Below are positions 16,748-24,445 of a DNA stretch of 64,000 nucleotides, piece after piece. A program made the translations under genes and the position numbers. This stretch comes from JABCYV01 sp035512155. GTDB taxonomy: Bacteria; Acidobacteriota; Terriglobia; Terriglobales; Acidobacteriaceae. The DNA is taken from assembly GCA_035512155.1 (NCBI GenBank), contig DATKEN010000101.1:3588-67587 (forward strand), given 5' to 3'. The notes below the pieces were generated by a model, which did no database searches, was not told where the DNA came from, and saw only the letters and a program-made list of their open reading frames with translations. The first letter of the stretch is position 1. Every line of letters starts with the position of its first letter.

Positions 16748-17626
16748 TTGGCCCGACAATCTGCACTGAAGCTGGATGAGCGTGTATTCGATCCTTCACA
16801 CTACTTGAAAGCCGGGTTGAAGTCCAAACCCTTCTACGCGTCGAGCCTCGGAGCCCTGTTCTCCAGCGATTGCATGGCAGTGTTGCCCTACATCAAAGAT
16901 GAAGTAGTGGACACAGTTTTCGCCGACCCTCCTTTTAATTTGGGTAAGGAGTATGGAGAAAACTTTAGCGACCTCAAACCGGATGAGGAATATTTAAGTT
17001 GGTGCAAGGATTGGATTGGCGAGTGTATTCGCACCATCAAGCCGGGTGGTTCAATTTTCCTCTACAATCTGCCAAGGTGGAATGTCCTTCTGGGAGCCCA
17101 CCTCGCCGAACTTGGGTTGGAATTCCGCCATTGGATTGCCATCGAAATTTCCGCTTGCCTCCCAATTCCGGGGCGGCTCCATCCGAGCCACTATAGCCTG
17201 CTTTACTACACAAAAGGTAAGCCGAAAACTTTCCGCCGAATCCGAACTCCTATCCAGACTTGCAGGCATTGCGGGGGAGAGGTCAAAGACTACGGCGGCC
17301 ACAGGTCAGCTATGAATCCGAACGGAGTAAGCCTTAAGGACGTCTGGACGGACATCCCGCCTGTACGGCACTGGAAGTTCAAGTCAAAGGATCGTCGTGC
17401 CAACGCGCTGTCGACGAAGATTCTCGACCGCGTCGTGGAAATGTCAACTCTTCCCGGCGGCCTTGTAATGGACCCTTTTGGTGGAAGCGGGACTACATTC
17501 GCTGTGTGCGAGAGAAGGGGACGTGAGTGGATCGGGATGGAAATAGACTTCGCACAAGAAATAGCTGATCGCCTCGAAAGCGGCCGGATACACTCCCACA
17601 AGAACCGCGATTTCGTTGAAACCTAG
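16748..17626 (+). CDS. type II DNA methyltransferase, beta-class (probably N6-adenine)
   Basis: A 292-residue methylase. Catalytic motif IV (FADPPFNLGKEYG) comes first and the SAM-binding motif I (VMDPFGGSGTTFAV) is near the C-terminus, the beta-class order; the DPPF form favours N6-adenine over N4-cytosine. Between them is a small cysteine cluster (CRHCGGEV), likely in the target-recognition domain. I chose the TTG at 16748 because AAGGAG lies 10 nt upstream; an earlier in-frame TTG at 16688 has no such site. Its TAG stop shares a CTAG with the stop of the convergent endonuclease gene. It protects host DNA from that endonuclease; the recognition site is unknown. Confidence 0.88.
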   Translation: MARQSALKLDERVFDPSHYLKAGLKSKPFYASSLGALFSSDCMAVLPYIKDEVVDTVFADPPFNLGKEYGENFSDLKPDEEYLSWCKDWIGECIRTIKPGGSIFLYNLPRWNVLLGAHLAELGLEFRHWIAIEISACLPIPGRLHPSHYSLLYYTKGKPKTFRRIRTPIQTCRHCGGEVKDYGGHRSAMNPNGVSLKDVWTDIPPVRHWKFKSKDRRANALSTKILDRVVEMSTLPGGLVMDPFGGSGTTFAVCERRGREWIGMEIDFAQEIADRLESGRIHSHKNRDFVET

Positions 17627-18231
17627 CCGAGGGCGCGGCCTCCCGTTGTTTTTGGAATTCTCGGCACGTCGCGGCTCACGGCATCGTGCTCGACAACCAC
17701 GATTTCCAGTACCCCTTTTTGGCAGGGCACGCACTTCCACAGCTTTAGGTACGGCTCCAGTTCTTTGTAGTTGCCTATACGGTCTGTGAGGTACACGTAG
17801 AGTTTTCGTGACGGCACGACCAGTGTTCCTGCGGCGATAACGCCGTCCGATACGAGCATCGTGAGTTTGTTCAATGAGCGATGGCTAGACGAAATATTCT
17901 CTGTCTCCCATTCCACAACTATTGGACCTTCGGGTCCAACGATAACCGCATCGAAGTCACCGAGTCCCTGGCCGAGGAAGTTCTTTGCCTTGCCTTCAAG
18001 CGTCCACTTCTGCTTGCGGAGTTGATTGATGAATTCTGTCTTGATCGGAACCACCCCGTTGCCTTCGCCTCGCTTCTTACCACCCTCCGGATAGATAGTG
18101 AATTTCGCGCTGCCGGGAGGCCATACGCATTTCTTTACGGCCCGGTGTATGGATTTCCTCGTCTTGGCCCAATGTGCTGACGCGGCGTACGAGCCGCAAC
18201 TGAGCAGCGTCTCCACGTGCACGATCTTCAC
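17623..18231 (-). CDS. type II restriction endonuclease, BamHI/BglII-like
   Basis: A 202-residue protein. GDFDAVIVGPEGPIVVEWETE carries an Asp, then E-x-E after about 17 residues, the arrangement of the BamHI/BglII-type PD-(D/E)XK site in which Glu replaces the usual Lys (BamHI uses D94, E111, E113). The following NISSSHRSLNKL is also typical of this group. It overlaps the controller gene by 4 nt (ATGA at 18228-18231), implying translational coupling, and converges on the methylase with a shared CTAG at the two stops. It should cut unmethylated DNA at the methylase's site. Sequence identity of the site cannot be read from the protein. Confidence 0.82.
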   Translation of the reverse strand: MKIVHVETLLSCGSYAASAHWAKTRKSIHRAVKKCVWPPGSAKFTIYPEGGKKRGEGNGVVPIKTEFINQLRKQKWTLEGKAKNFLGQGLGDFDAVIVGPEGPIVVEWETENISSSHRSLNKLTMLVSDGVIAAGTLVVPSRKLYVYLTDRIGNYKELEPYLKLWKCVPCQKGVLEIVVVEHDAVSRDVPRIPKTTGGRALG

Positions 18232-18467
18232 GTAGTCTCCCGGTAAAGTTTGCCAAGAAAACGGGCAGGATCAATGCGAAGAGCACGAGCGACCTGCCCA
18301 AACTCGATGACATCAAGACGTCGCTCACCACGCTCGTATTTTGAGACGAAAGATTGCGGACGCTGAAGTCGAGCTGACAGCTCGGCCTGTGTGAGGTCAG
18401 CCCTTTTGCGAGCTGCGACGAGCAGTTCCCGAAACTGCTTGTAGGCTGGATTCCCCACGAGAGGCAA
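18228..18467 (-). CDS. restriction-modification controller (C) protein, XRE-type HTH
   Basis: A 79-residue XRE-family helix-turn-helix protein: LVAARKRADLTQAELSARLQ, then RPQSFVSKYERGERRLDV, the classic recognition-helix pattern of C proteins. C proteins dimerise on operator boxes, activate the C-R promoter and limit methylase expression, delaying restriction after entry into a new host. The gene overlaps the endonuclease by 4 nt. The start is TTG at 18467 (GTG three codons later is possible). The predicted -10 (TATACT) lies only 13 nt before it and there is no Shine-Dalgarno, so the mRNA is leaderless or nearly so, as in many C genes. Confidence 0.85.
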   Translation of the reverse strand: MPLVGNPAYKQFRELLVAARKRADLTQAELSARLQRPQSFVSKYERGERRLDVIEFGQVARALRIDPARFLGKLYRETT

Positions 18468-18480
18468 GTCGTTCGCGGGA

Positions 18481-18518
18481 AGTATAAAACCGTTTATGGG
18501 ATAATCCCAAAATGGGTT
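18481..18518 (-). promoter_or_regulatory. C-R operon promoter and C-box operators
   Basis: On the minus strand: AACCCATTTTGGG (18518-18506) overlaps a perfect 13-bp palindrome TGGGATTATCCCA (18509-18497), followed by TATACT (-10, 18486-18481). A weak -35 TTGGGA lies inside the palindrome. Two overlapping inverted repeats just upstream of a weak promoter fit C-protein autoactivation. The left part recurs in the methylase promoter. Confidence 0.6.
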
Positions 18519-18556
18519 GCAAGGGCTGTCGGCAGCGACCTAGGCTAGCGAAGTAG

Positions 18557-19408
18557 CTACTGGATCTGAATGACGCTTTCTGTAGCGCTTGCCTTGATCT
18601 CTTCCACGCGCGCTGCCACCTTGCGGGCAAAGTCATACAGCGACTTGGCGGCCCCTGAATCTTCTCCCGCGAGGACTGTGGGCTGGCCACTGTCGGCCGA
18701 CTTGCGGATATCGGGATCGAGTTGCACCGCGCCGAGATACGCAATTCCAAATTGAGTCGCGGTCTTTTCGGCTCCTCCGCGGGAGAAAATATCCGTTTCC
18801 TGATGGCAGTGCGGGCAGACAAAGTAACTCATGTTCTCCACGATGCCGACCACGTCGACCTTCATCTGGCGGAACATTTCAATGGCCTTGCGCGCGTCCT
18901 GCAAGGAAACATCTGACGGCGTGGAAACCACGACTGCGCCGGTCAGCGGCACCGTCTGGATCAGCGAGAGCGCCACGTCACCAGTTCCGGGCGGCAGATC
19001 GACCACGAGGTAGTCGAGCTTGCCCCAAAGCACTGAGCCCAGAAACTGCTTGATGATGGAATGAAGCATGGGACCGCGCCAGATCAGAGGCTTATCGCCA
19101 GGATTAAGAAATCCCACTGAGATGACTTTCACGCCGTGCGCTTCCAGCGGCTCAATGCGATTGTCAGGCAGAACCTTGGGCTGAGCGCTGATGCCAAGCA
19201 TCAGCGGCACGTTCGGACCATAAACGTCGGCGTCGAGCAATCCGACTTTGTGTCCCAGCCTGGCCAGCGCGATAGCGAGATTGACCGCCAGCGTGGTCTT
19301 GCCTACCCCACCTTTGCCGGAACCGACGGCGATGATTGTATCCAGGCCGGGCAGCGGTTGCGGTCCTTGCGGTGGTTGGCCGGGACGTGGGGGCATGGGG
19401 GAACTCAA
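18557..19408 (-). CDS. mrp: Mrp/ApbC/NBP35-type iron-sulfur carrier ATPase
   Basis: A 283-residue P-loop ATPase. The deviant Walker A GSGKGGVGKTT (29-39) marks the MinD/Mrp superfamily. VVDLPPGTGDVALSL is the Walker B/Mrp signature, and the CPHC motif in SYFVCPHCHQETDIF is the cysteine pair that bridges a [4Fe-4S] cluster between subunits. It assembles or transfers iron-sulfur clusters in the cytosol. Most bacterial Mrp proteins are about 350 residues with an N-terminal MIP18/DUF59 domain; here that domain is absent and replaced by a Pro-rich 20-residue leader. It is upstream of the restriction island but probably unrelated to it. Confidence 0.9.
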   Translation of the reverse strand: MSSPMPPRPGQPPQGPQPLPGLDTIIAVGSGKGGVGKTTLAVNLAIALARLGHKVGLLDADVYGPNVPLMLGISAQPKVLPDNRIEPLEAHGVKVISVGFLNPGDKPLIWRGPMLHSIIKQFLGSVLWGKLDYLVVDLPPGTGDVALSLIQTVPLTGAVVVSTPSDVSLQDARKAIEMFRQMKVDVVGIVENMSYFVCPHCHQETDIFSRGGAEKTATQFGIAYLGAVQLDPDIRKSADSGQPTVLAGEDSGAAKSLYDFARKVAARVEEIKASATESVIQIQ

Positions 19409-19508
19409 GGGATCACCTTCCAGATCGGCGGTTAGGAGCGGCCGAAGTATCGATTATACAAGGCAGGGGAGGGGTGGAAGACGCTGTGGCGATTGATGAC
19501 TGCTCGAT

Positions 19509-20267
19509 CTAAGCCGCTAAATATCCACCATCCACGGGAAACACGGCGCCCGTCACCCAGGAAGATTCGTCGCTGGCTAGGTAAACCGCCATTCCCGCAA
19601 TATCTTCAGGCTGGCCGAGACGGCCGATGGGATGCGCGCTGATTCGTTCTCGCCGCATTGCCTCGGGATCTGGCGCCTTACGGAGCACTGCGGCAGTCAA
19701 GTCAGTCTCCACAAACGCGGGACAAATGGCGTTCACGCGAATGTTTTCGTGGCCGTGGTCGATGGCCATGCACTTGGTGAGAAGCACCACCGCCCCCTTG
19801 GAGGGCGCATAGCAAGCCCGATTGCGGACCCCGTTGATGCCCAGCACCGACGCGATATTGATGATCGATCCGCCCCCAGCCTTGCGCAACTGGGGCAGCA
19901 CAGCGCGGGAGAGCAGCCAGACTCCGCGGACGTTCACGTTGAAAGTTTCATCCCACTGCTGCTCCGTGACCTGCTCCACAGTTCCGGCGTGAAGGACTCC
20001 GGCATTGTTGACAAGGATATTGAGTCCGCCAAAATTTGCCACAGTCTGCTCGACCATGCGGTCTATGTCAGGTTTCTTCGAGACATCGGCGGCGACAACC
20101 AGAGCGTTGTTTCCGATTTCGCGGGCGACAGCTTCAAGGCGATCTTTGCGACGGCCGATGAGCGCGACTCGGGCGCCCTCGCTTGCCAAAGCGAGAGCGC
20201 AGGCGCGTCCGATGCCGCTGCCCGCGCCGGTGACCATGGTGATTTTGTCTTTAAGACGAGAGTTCAT
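19509..20267 (-). CDS. SDR-family oxidoreductase
   Basis: A 252-residue classical SDR with TGAGSGIG at residues 14-21, NNAG in the fourth strand, a catalytic Ser in INIASVLG, and YAPSKGAV for Tyr and Lys. The end of the protein (WVTGAVFPVDGGYLA) is typical of tetrameric family members. The Asp/Arg environment after strand 2 (ALIGRRKDRLE) suggests NADP(H). Substrate unknown; it stands alone between mrp and cydAB. Confidence 0.88.
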   Translation of the reverse strand: MNSRLKDKITMVTGAGSGIGRACALALASEGARVALIGRRKDRLEAVAREIGNNALVVAADVSKKPDIDRMVEQTVANFGGLNILVNNAGVLHAGTVEQVTEQQWDETFNVNVRGVWLLSRAVLPQLRKAGGGSIINIASVLGINGVRNRACYAPSKGAVVLLTKCMAIDHGHENIRVNAICPAFVETDLTAAVLRKAPDPEAMRRERISAHPIGRLGQPEDIAGMAVYLASDESSWVTGAVFPVDGGYLAA

Positions 20268-20317
20268 AGTGGGTAAAGGCCGAGACGGGATAGTCTAGAC
20301 CAAGACAATGAAGGCTT

Positions 20318-21388
20318 TCAGTATCCCTCGCCTTCCAACCGCACTTTGCCACGGAACAGGCGATAGACGAACAGGAAATATCCGAGGGCCAGCACGGTTG
20401 CGACAATCCACCAAATAAGGCCTACGACCAGGCCGTGGTGTCCAGCGGCGGAGTTGTTGATAGTGAGACTGTACCCGGGCTCGGTACTGGACGGCAGCAC
20501 TAGTGGATAGAGGGCAAAGGCGACTCCCACGAGCATGCCTGTGATGTACAACGTCGATCCCAGGAAAGCAAGCTTGTCTTTGCTGTCTCTTTGTTTTTGT
20601 TCTGTTGCTTGTTCTTTTCTATTTGCCCAGGCCATGACTGCCAGACTGCCGACAACGACGATGGGCACGAGCGCGCCGACCGGATGTACGCCGTAATTCC
20701 TCATTACGTGCGGGCGGACGAAATAGGTGCCTATCAAGCTGAGGCAGGTCAACAGAAGCTGAACCGGCCAGAGCATGACGGCGATGTCGCGGGCCCGCCG
20801 GCTCAAGTCATTCTCTGTTTTGAGAGCAACGTAAAGCGCGCCATGGACTGTGAGGGTCACCAACGCGAGCACGCCGATCAGAATCGTGTACCAATCCAGA
20901 ATTCCGGGGTGCGGTCCGAGCTTGAAGTTGGTCCACAGCGGCTCGAAAAAATAGCCCTCATGGTCAAGAGGCACACCGCGGACCACATTCCCGAGCGCGG
21001 CGCCGAAAAATATGGTCAGCAGCGCACTGGACACGGAGAAGACAACATCGAAGAAATTCTGCCATACGAGATTGTCGATGTGGCCGCGAAATTCGATGCC
21101 AATTGCTCGCAGCATCAGTAGCCACAACACCATCATGAGTGGAAGGTAGAATCCGCTGAAGCTCGAGGCATAGAGTTGGGGAAAGGCAAAATACAATGTG
21201 CCCGCAGCCGCCACAAGCCAGACTTCATTTCCATCCCACACCGGCCCGATGGAGCGCAACACCATCCGCCGCTCGTCGCGGGTCTTCGCGACGATGAGAT
21301 AAATCACTCCGGCTCCGAGGTCAAAGCCGTCAAGGGCAACGTAAACAGTCAGCATGATCGCAATGATGACGAACCAAAGAGTTGCCAT
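20318..21388 (-). CDS. cydB: cytochrome bd-type quinol oxidase subunit II
   Basis: A 356-residue membrane protein with about eight to nine hydrophobic segments. The start (LWFVIIAIMLTVYVALDGFD then LGAGVIYL), and the GPVWDGNEVWLVAAAGTLYFAFP block, are diagnostic of CydB/CioB. It forms the integral-membrane heterodimer with CydA, completing a proton-motive, high-affinity oxygen reductase. Gene order is cydA-cydB with a 33-nt gap. No cydX or cydDC is adjacent. Confidence 0.95.
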   Translation of the reverse strand: MATLWFVIIAIMLTVYVALDGFDLGAGVIYLIVAKTRDERRMVLRSIGPVWDGNEVWLVAAAGTLYFAFPQLYASSFSGFYLPLMMVLWLLMLRAIGIEFRGHIDNLVWQNFFDVVFSVSSALLTIFFGAALGNVVRGVPLDHEGYFFEPLWTNFKLGPHPGILDWYTILIGVLALVTLTVHGALYVALKTENDLSRRARDIAVMLWPVQLLLTCLSLIGTYFVRPHVMRNYGVHPVGALVPIVVVGSLAVMAWANRKEQATEQKQRDSKDKLAFLGSTLYITGMLVGVAFALYPLVLPSSTEPGYSLTINNSAAGHHGLVVGLIWWIVATVLALGYFLFVYRLFRGKVRLEGEGY

Positions 21389-21421
21389 GACAGCTAGTAA
21401 CCTCGGGTGCTAAGCCCTCTT

Positions 21422-22756
21422 TTAGTGGCCCACCGCTTCCCCTGCCGGACCGCGCTCGATCTCGCGACAAACCAAAAACAGAAATAGAATCCCCAAAACG
21501 GTATACATTCCCATGAATCCGAGCAGCGTGAACATGCCGTTGCCCACCGAGACTGTCTTCGAGTAACCATCTGCGGTCAGCATTAAGCCGTAGACCAGCC
21601 AAGGCTGGCGGCCAAGTTCCGCGGTCAGCCAACCTGCGGTGTTGGCAATGTAAGGAAATGGCAAGCTCAGCAGCAATATCCAGAGCATCCAGCGCGCCTG
21701 AAACAGCTTCCCTCGCCACAGCAGCAATGCGGACAGCACCATGATGGCGATGAAAATGGTCCCCAGTCCCACCATGATGTGATAGCTGTAATAAAGAAGT
21801 GTGATGTTTTGCGGCCGAAATTCAGGGGGAAACGCGTCCAAACCTTGCATTCGCGCTCCCCAGCGGCGATAAGTCAAGAAACCCAACGCCCCCGGGATGA
21901 CGACTGGATTGTCGATTCTTCCCTCATCCACATTGGGTTGACCGATGAGAACAATCGGTGCTCCCGGCTGCTCAGTGAACAGACCCTCCATGGCCGCCAA
22001 GGTCGGAGGCTGATGACGAAAAACCATCTGGCCCTGCTGGTCTCCGGTCGGGAACACCTGCAAGATGCTGAACAAGCAACCCGCCACGACGCCCACTTTT
22101 ACAAATATGCGTCCGTACTCTTCGTACTTGCCCCAAAGCAAGTAAAACGCTCCAATAGAGGCCATCACAAACGCGCCGGTAATGGCGGCGCCACTCATGT
22201 TGTGCGCATACTGCCATCCAGCCCAGGGATTCAAAACCAGCTTCCAAAAACTACTCAATTGAATCGACCCATCCGCGGCGCGCTCGTAACCGACTGGGTA
22301 TTGCATCCAGGCATCGGTTGCGATAATGAAATAGCCGGACAGCCATGACCCCAGAAACACCGCAACTGCCGACCACCAGTGGGCGCGCGGGGTAAGCCGC
22401 TTCTCTCCGAAAAGGAAAAGCCCCAAGAATGCCGACTCGAGAAAAAATGCGAACATGCCTTCCATGGCCAGGGTCTGGCCGATCACGCCTCCGGCAAAAC
22501 GTGAGAAGTGCGACCAGTTGGTGCCGAACTGAAATTCCATCGGAACACCGGTGACAACGCCCAATACGAAGTTGATGCCGAAGATGCGTGCCCAGAAACG
22601 GGCCGCCTGGTTGTAGATCCCATCCTTGCGGCGCAGAGCAAGGGTCTTGAGCACCACGATCAACGGCGCCAGCCCCATGGTCAGTTGGGGGAACAAATAA
22701 TGGAAAGTTATTGTAAACGCGAAGTGCAGACGATGAATCAGCAGCGCGCTATCCAT
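21422..22756 (-). CDS. cydA: cytochrome bd-type quinol oxidase subunit I
   Basis: A 444-residue polytopic protein. The N-terminal HRLHFAFTITFHYLFPQLTMG includes the haem-ligand histidine region; GVVTGVPMEFQFGTNW and the QFRHQP-like VFRHQPPTLAAMEG segment hold further haem-pocket residues; GWLTAELGRQPWLVYG is the quinol-site motif GRQPW. The Q loop is short, as in the CIO/short-Q-loop subgroup rather than the E. coli form. It oxidises quinol and reduces O2 to water with low proton yield, supporting growth at low oxygen or under stress. A 136-bp MITE lies just upstream and may contain or disturb its promoter. Confidence 0.95.
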   Translation of the reverse strand: MDSALLIHRLHFAFTITFHYLFPQLTMGLAPLIVVLKTLALRRKDGIYNQAARFWARIFGINFVLGVVTGVPMEFQFGTNWSHFSRFAGGVIGQTLAMEGMFAFFLESAFLGLFLFGEKRLTPRAHWWSAVAVFLGSWLSGYFIIATDAWMQYPVGYERAADGSIQLSSFWKLVLNPWAGWQYAHNMSGAAITGAFVMASIGAFYLLWGKYEEYGRIFVKVGVVAGCLFSILQVFPTGDQQGQMVFRHQPPTLAAMEGLFTEQPGAPIVLIGQPNVDEGRIDNPVVIPGALGFLTYRRWGARMQGLDAFPPEFRPQNITLLYYSYHIMVGLGTIFIAIMVLSALLLWRGKLFQARWMLWILLLSLPFPYIANTAGWLTAELGRQPWLVYGLMLTADGYSKTVSVGNGMFTLLGFMGMYTVLGILFLFLVCREIERGPAGEAVGH

Positions 22757-22849
22757 TACGAAATCCGATTCATCTCAGCGACTAAGAATGATCGCGAGGG
22801 GAAAAGTAAATCCGGATATGACCGGCTCACAACTTCGCAATCTTCTGGG

Positions 22850-22989
22850 TAGTGGTGCAGTTTGATAGGGAAGCGAGCCAAACGCGCGATTATTGCGTCG
22901 AAAAAGAACGCGACGCAACGCGCGACTCGCCCAGATTCCTCACCGCACAAAGAACGCTGGTTCGGAATGACAATCAAACTGCACCACTA
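22850..22989. mobile_element. 136-bp MITE with 15-bp terminal inverted repeats and TA duplication
   Basis: GTGGTGCAGTTTGAT at 22852-22866 is perfectly inverted as ATCAAACTGCACCAC at 22973-22987. Both ends are flanked by TA (22850-22851 and 22988-22989), the target duplication expected for IS630/Tc1-mariner-type transposition. The 106-bp interior has no ORF. It separates cydA from the thioesterase gene. No autonomous transposase of that type is in this window. Confidence 0.75.
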
Positions 22990-22996
22990 GCATCTG

Positions 22997-23518
22997 CTAA
23001 CTCATCTTGTTGCGGCGCCGGTCGAGTTCATCGCGGCGGATTTCGCGGCGGCGGCCGGCATCTTCGTAGCGCCGTCTCTGTTCATCAGTTTCTGGAATGA
23101 TGGCTGGTACCTTCAAATGGCGTCCCGCTCCGTCAATGGCGACAAATGTCAGATAGGCCGAGCTGACGTGCTGACAACTGTCGAGCAGATAGTTCTCTAC
23201 CCAAATTTTTACTCCGACTTCCATGGAAGTGTGGAACACGCGATTGACAGAGGAACGCAGGATAACCAGGTCGCCGATGTGCACGGGAACCCAGAAGTCC
23301 AAATGGTCGATGGCGGCAGTGACCACGTAGTTGCGGCTGTGGCGATGCGCAGCCATGGCGCCGGCAAGATCGATCCAATGCATAAGGCGTCCACCTAGCA
23401 AGGCGCCGAGCGGATTGGCATCGTTGGGAAGAACGATCTCGGCCATCTCGGACTGCGAATCCCGAACCGGACGGGCCATCATCAGATCATCACTTTGCTT
23501 CATAGGTTGACGAGTCAT
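22997..23518 (-). CDS. acyl-CoA thioesterase, YciA-like hotdog fold
   Basis: A 173-residue single hotdog-domain thioesterase. LPNDANPLGALLGGRLMHWID is the conserved N-D-x-N-x-x-G-x-x-x-GG motif with the catalytic Asp, and AIDHLDFWVPVHIGDLVIL and TSMEVGVKIWVENYL are the core strands. It hydrolyses acyl-CoA to free fatty acid and CoA. I chose the ATG at 23518 because AAAGGA stands 5 nt upstream. The C-terminal tail is strongly charged (Arg/Asp/Glu-rich, likely helical). Its first codons overlap the 3' end of the Cys-rich gene by 29 nt, so the two are probably cotranscribed. Confidence 0.9.
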   Translation of the reverse strand: MTRQPMKQSDDLMMARPVRDSQSEMAEIVLPNDANPLGALLGGRLMHWIDLAGAMAAHRHSRNYVVTAAIDHLDFWVPVHIGDLVILRSSVNRVFHTSMEVGVKIWVENYLLDSCQHVSSAYLTFVAIDGAGRHLKVPAIIPETDEQRRRYEDAGRRREIRRDELDRRRNKMS

Positions 23519-24002
23519 GAGTTTCCTTTGGACAGGATCCCCCCTGGGGCGACGGGATGCGACGCAATAAATAGGATTCCAGATAGCACTCCGCCATTTT
23601 CTGAATTTGCGGATCGGCATGGGAGAGGATCCACCGTCCCGACGATAGGTCGTACTCCAACGTTCCATGGGCTGTGGGAAGGTGGCCAGCTTCACACACG
23701 AACAGCAAGAGTATTTGTGATCCGGTATCGCGCGCAATGCCGAAACGCACGGCATCGCATGTTCGCTCCTGGGGCAGGCGAGGGCAGTTCGTGGCGTAGC
23801 CCAGGTTGCAAAAGGATCTCAGTTCCTCATCGGTGGGTTGGACTCTCTCGTGACCCGGAGCGCAGCAAAAACCGGTCCATCCACACCCTAAAGGCAGACG
23901 GGAAGGGTGTTGCCAGACACCATCTTCCGACTTCCGCACCGGCATGAAAAACGGGCAGGCCAAATTTGGGCTCCTGTTGAGGCGATGGGCCATTTTACTC
24001 AT
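23490..24002 (-). CDS. conserved-looking Cys-rich protein of unknown function
   Basis: A 170-residue protein that I do not recognise. Cysteines are clustered in the first half: ACPFFMP, GCGWTGFCCAPGH, SFCNLGYATNCPRLP and ERTCDAVRFGI, spaced so as to suggest a metal or iron-sulfur site. The second half (GSQILLLFVCEAGHLPTAHG, TLEYDLSSGRW, a helix at ADPQIQKMAECYLESYLLRR) looks like an alpha/beta domain without cofactor motifs. It has no signal peptide or membrane span. The stop overlaps the thioesterase start by 29 nt. An in-frame ATG at 23993 is an alternative start. Confidence 0.65.
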   Translation of the reverse strand: MSKMAHRLNRSPNLACPFFMPVRKSEDGVWQHPSRLPLGCGWTGFCCAPGHERVQPTDEELRSFCNLGYATNCPRLPQERTCDAVRFGIARDTGSQILLLFVCEAGHLPTAHGTLEYDLSSGRWILSHADPQIQKMAECYLESYLLRRIPSPQGGSCPKETHDSSTYEAK

Positions 24003-24098
24003 GGCGCGAGAAGCTTACTAGTGGCGCAACAAATGCCAAATGCCACGAGTCACCATTCTGAGCCACAACCATGTACGGTCCGTAGTAACCTGTTGTAC

Positions 24099-24407
24099 GT
24101 GGATCGTATTGCACTGCTGAGCGAGATCCTCTCGCAGAATCCGACTGACGCCTTTGCTCGCTACGGCCTCGCAATGGAATATTCGAAGAGCGGCGAAGTC
24201 GAGCGCGCTCTGCAGGAGTTCGCGCAGTTACTCGCAAATCATCCCGATTACACTGCCGCCTATCACATGGCAGCCCAGACCCTGGTGAGCGCCAGGCGCA
24301 TCGACGAAGCCAAGAGGATGCTGGTTGACGGGATCTCTTCGGCGAGGCGCACCGGCAACACTCACGCGCAATCGGAAATGACCGCAATGTTAGAAGAAAT
24401 GGGATAG
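24099..24407 (+). CDS. small TPR-repeat protein
   Basis: About 102 residues comprising two to three tetratricopeptide helices pairs: VDRIALLSEILSQNPTDAFA, RYGLAMEYSKSGEVERALQE, then FAQLLANHPDYTAAYHMAAQ and a final helix pair. The pattern (Ala8, Gly/Ala at turn, Pro at 32) fits TPRs. The GTG at 24099 keeps the protein purely TPR; the frame stays open further 5' to about 23907 but that region overlaps the divergent Cys-rich gene. Such isolated TPR proteins are protein-binding scaffolds with no assigned partner. Confidence 0.65.
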   Translation: MDRIALLSEILSQNPTDAFARYGLAMEYSKSGEVERALQEFAQLLANHPDYTAAYHMAAQTLVSARRIDEAKRMLVDGISSARRTGNTHAQSEMTAMLEEMG

Positions 24408-24445
24408 CCTTCAGACTGTGGACTGTCATTCCCTTAGCAAATTGT

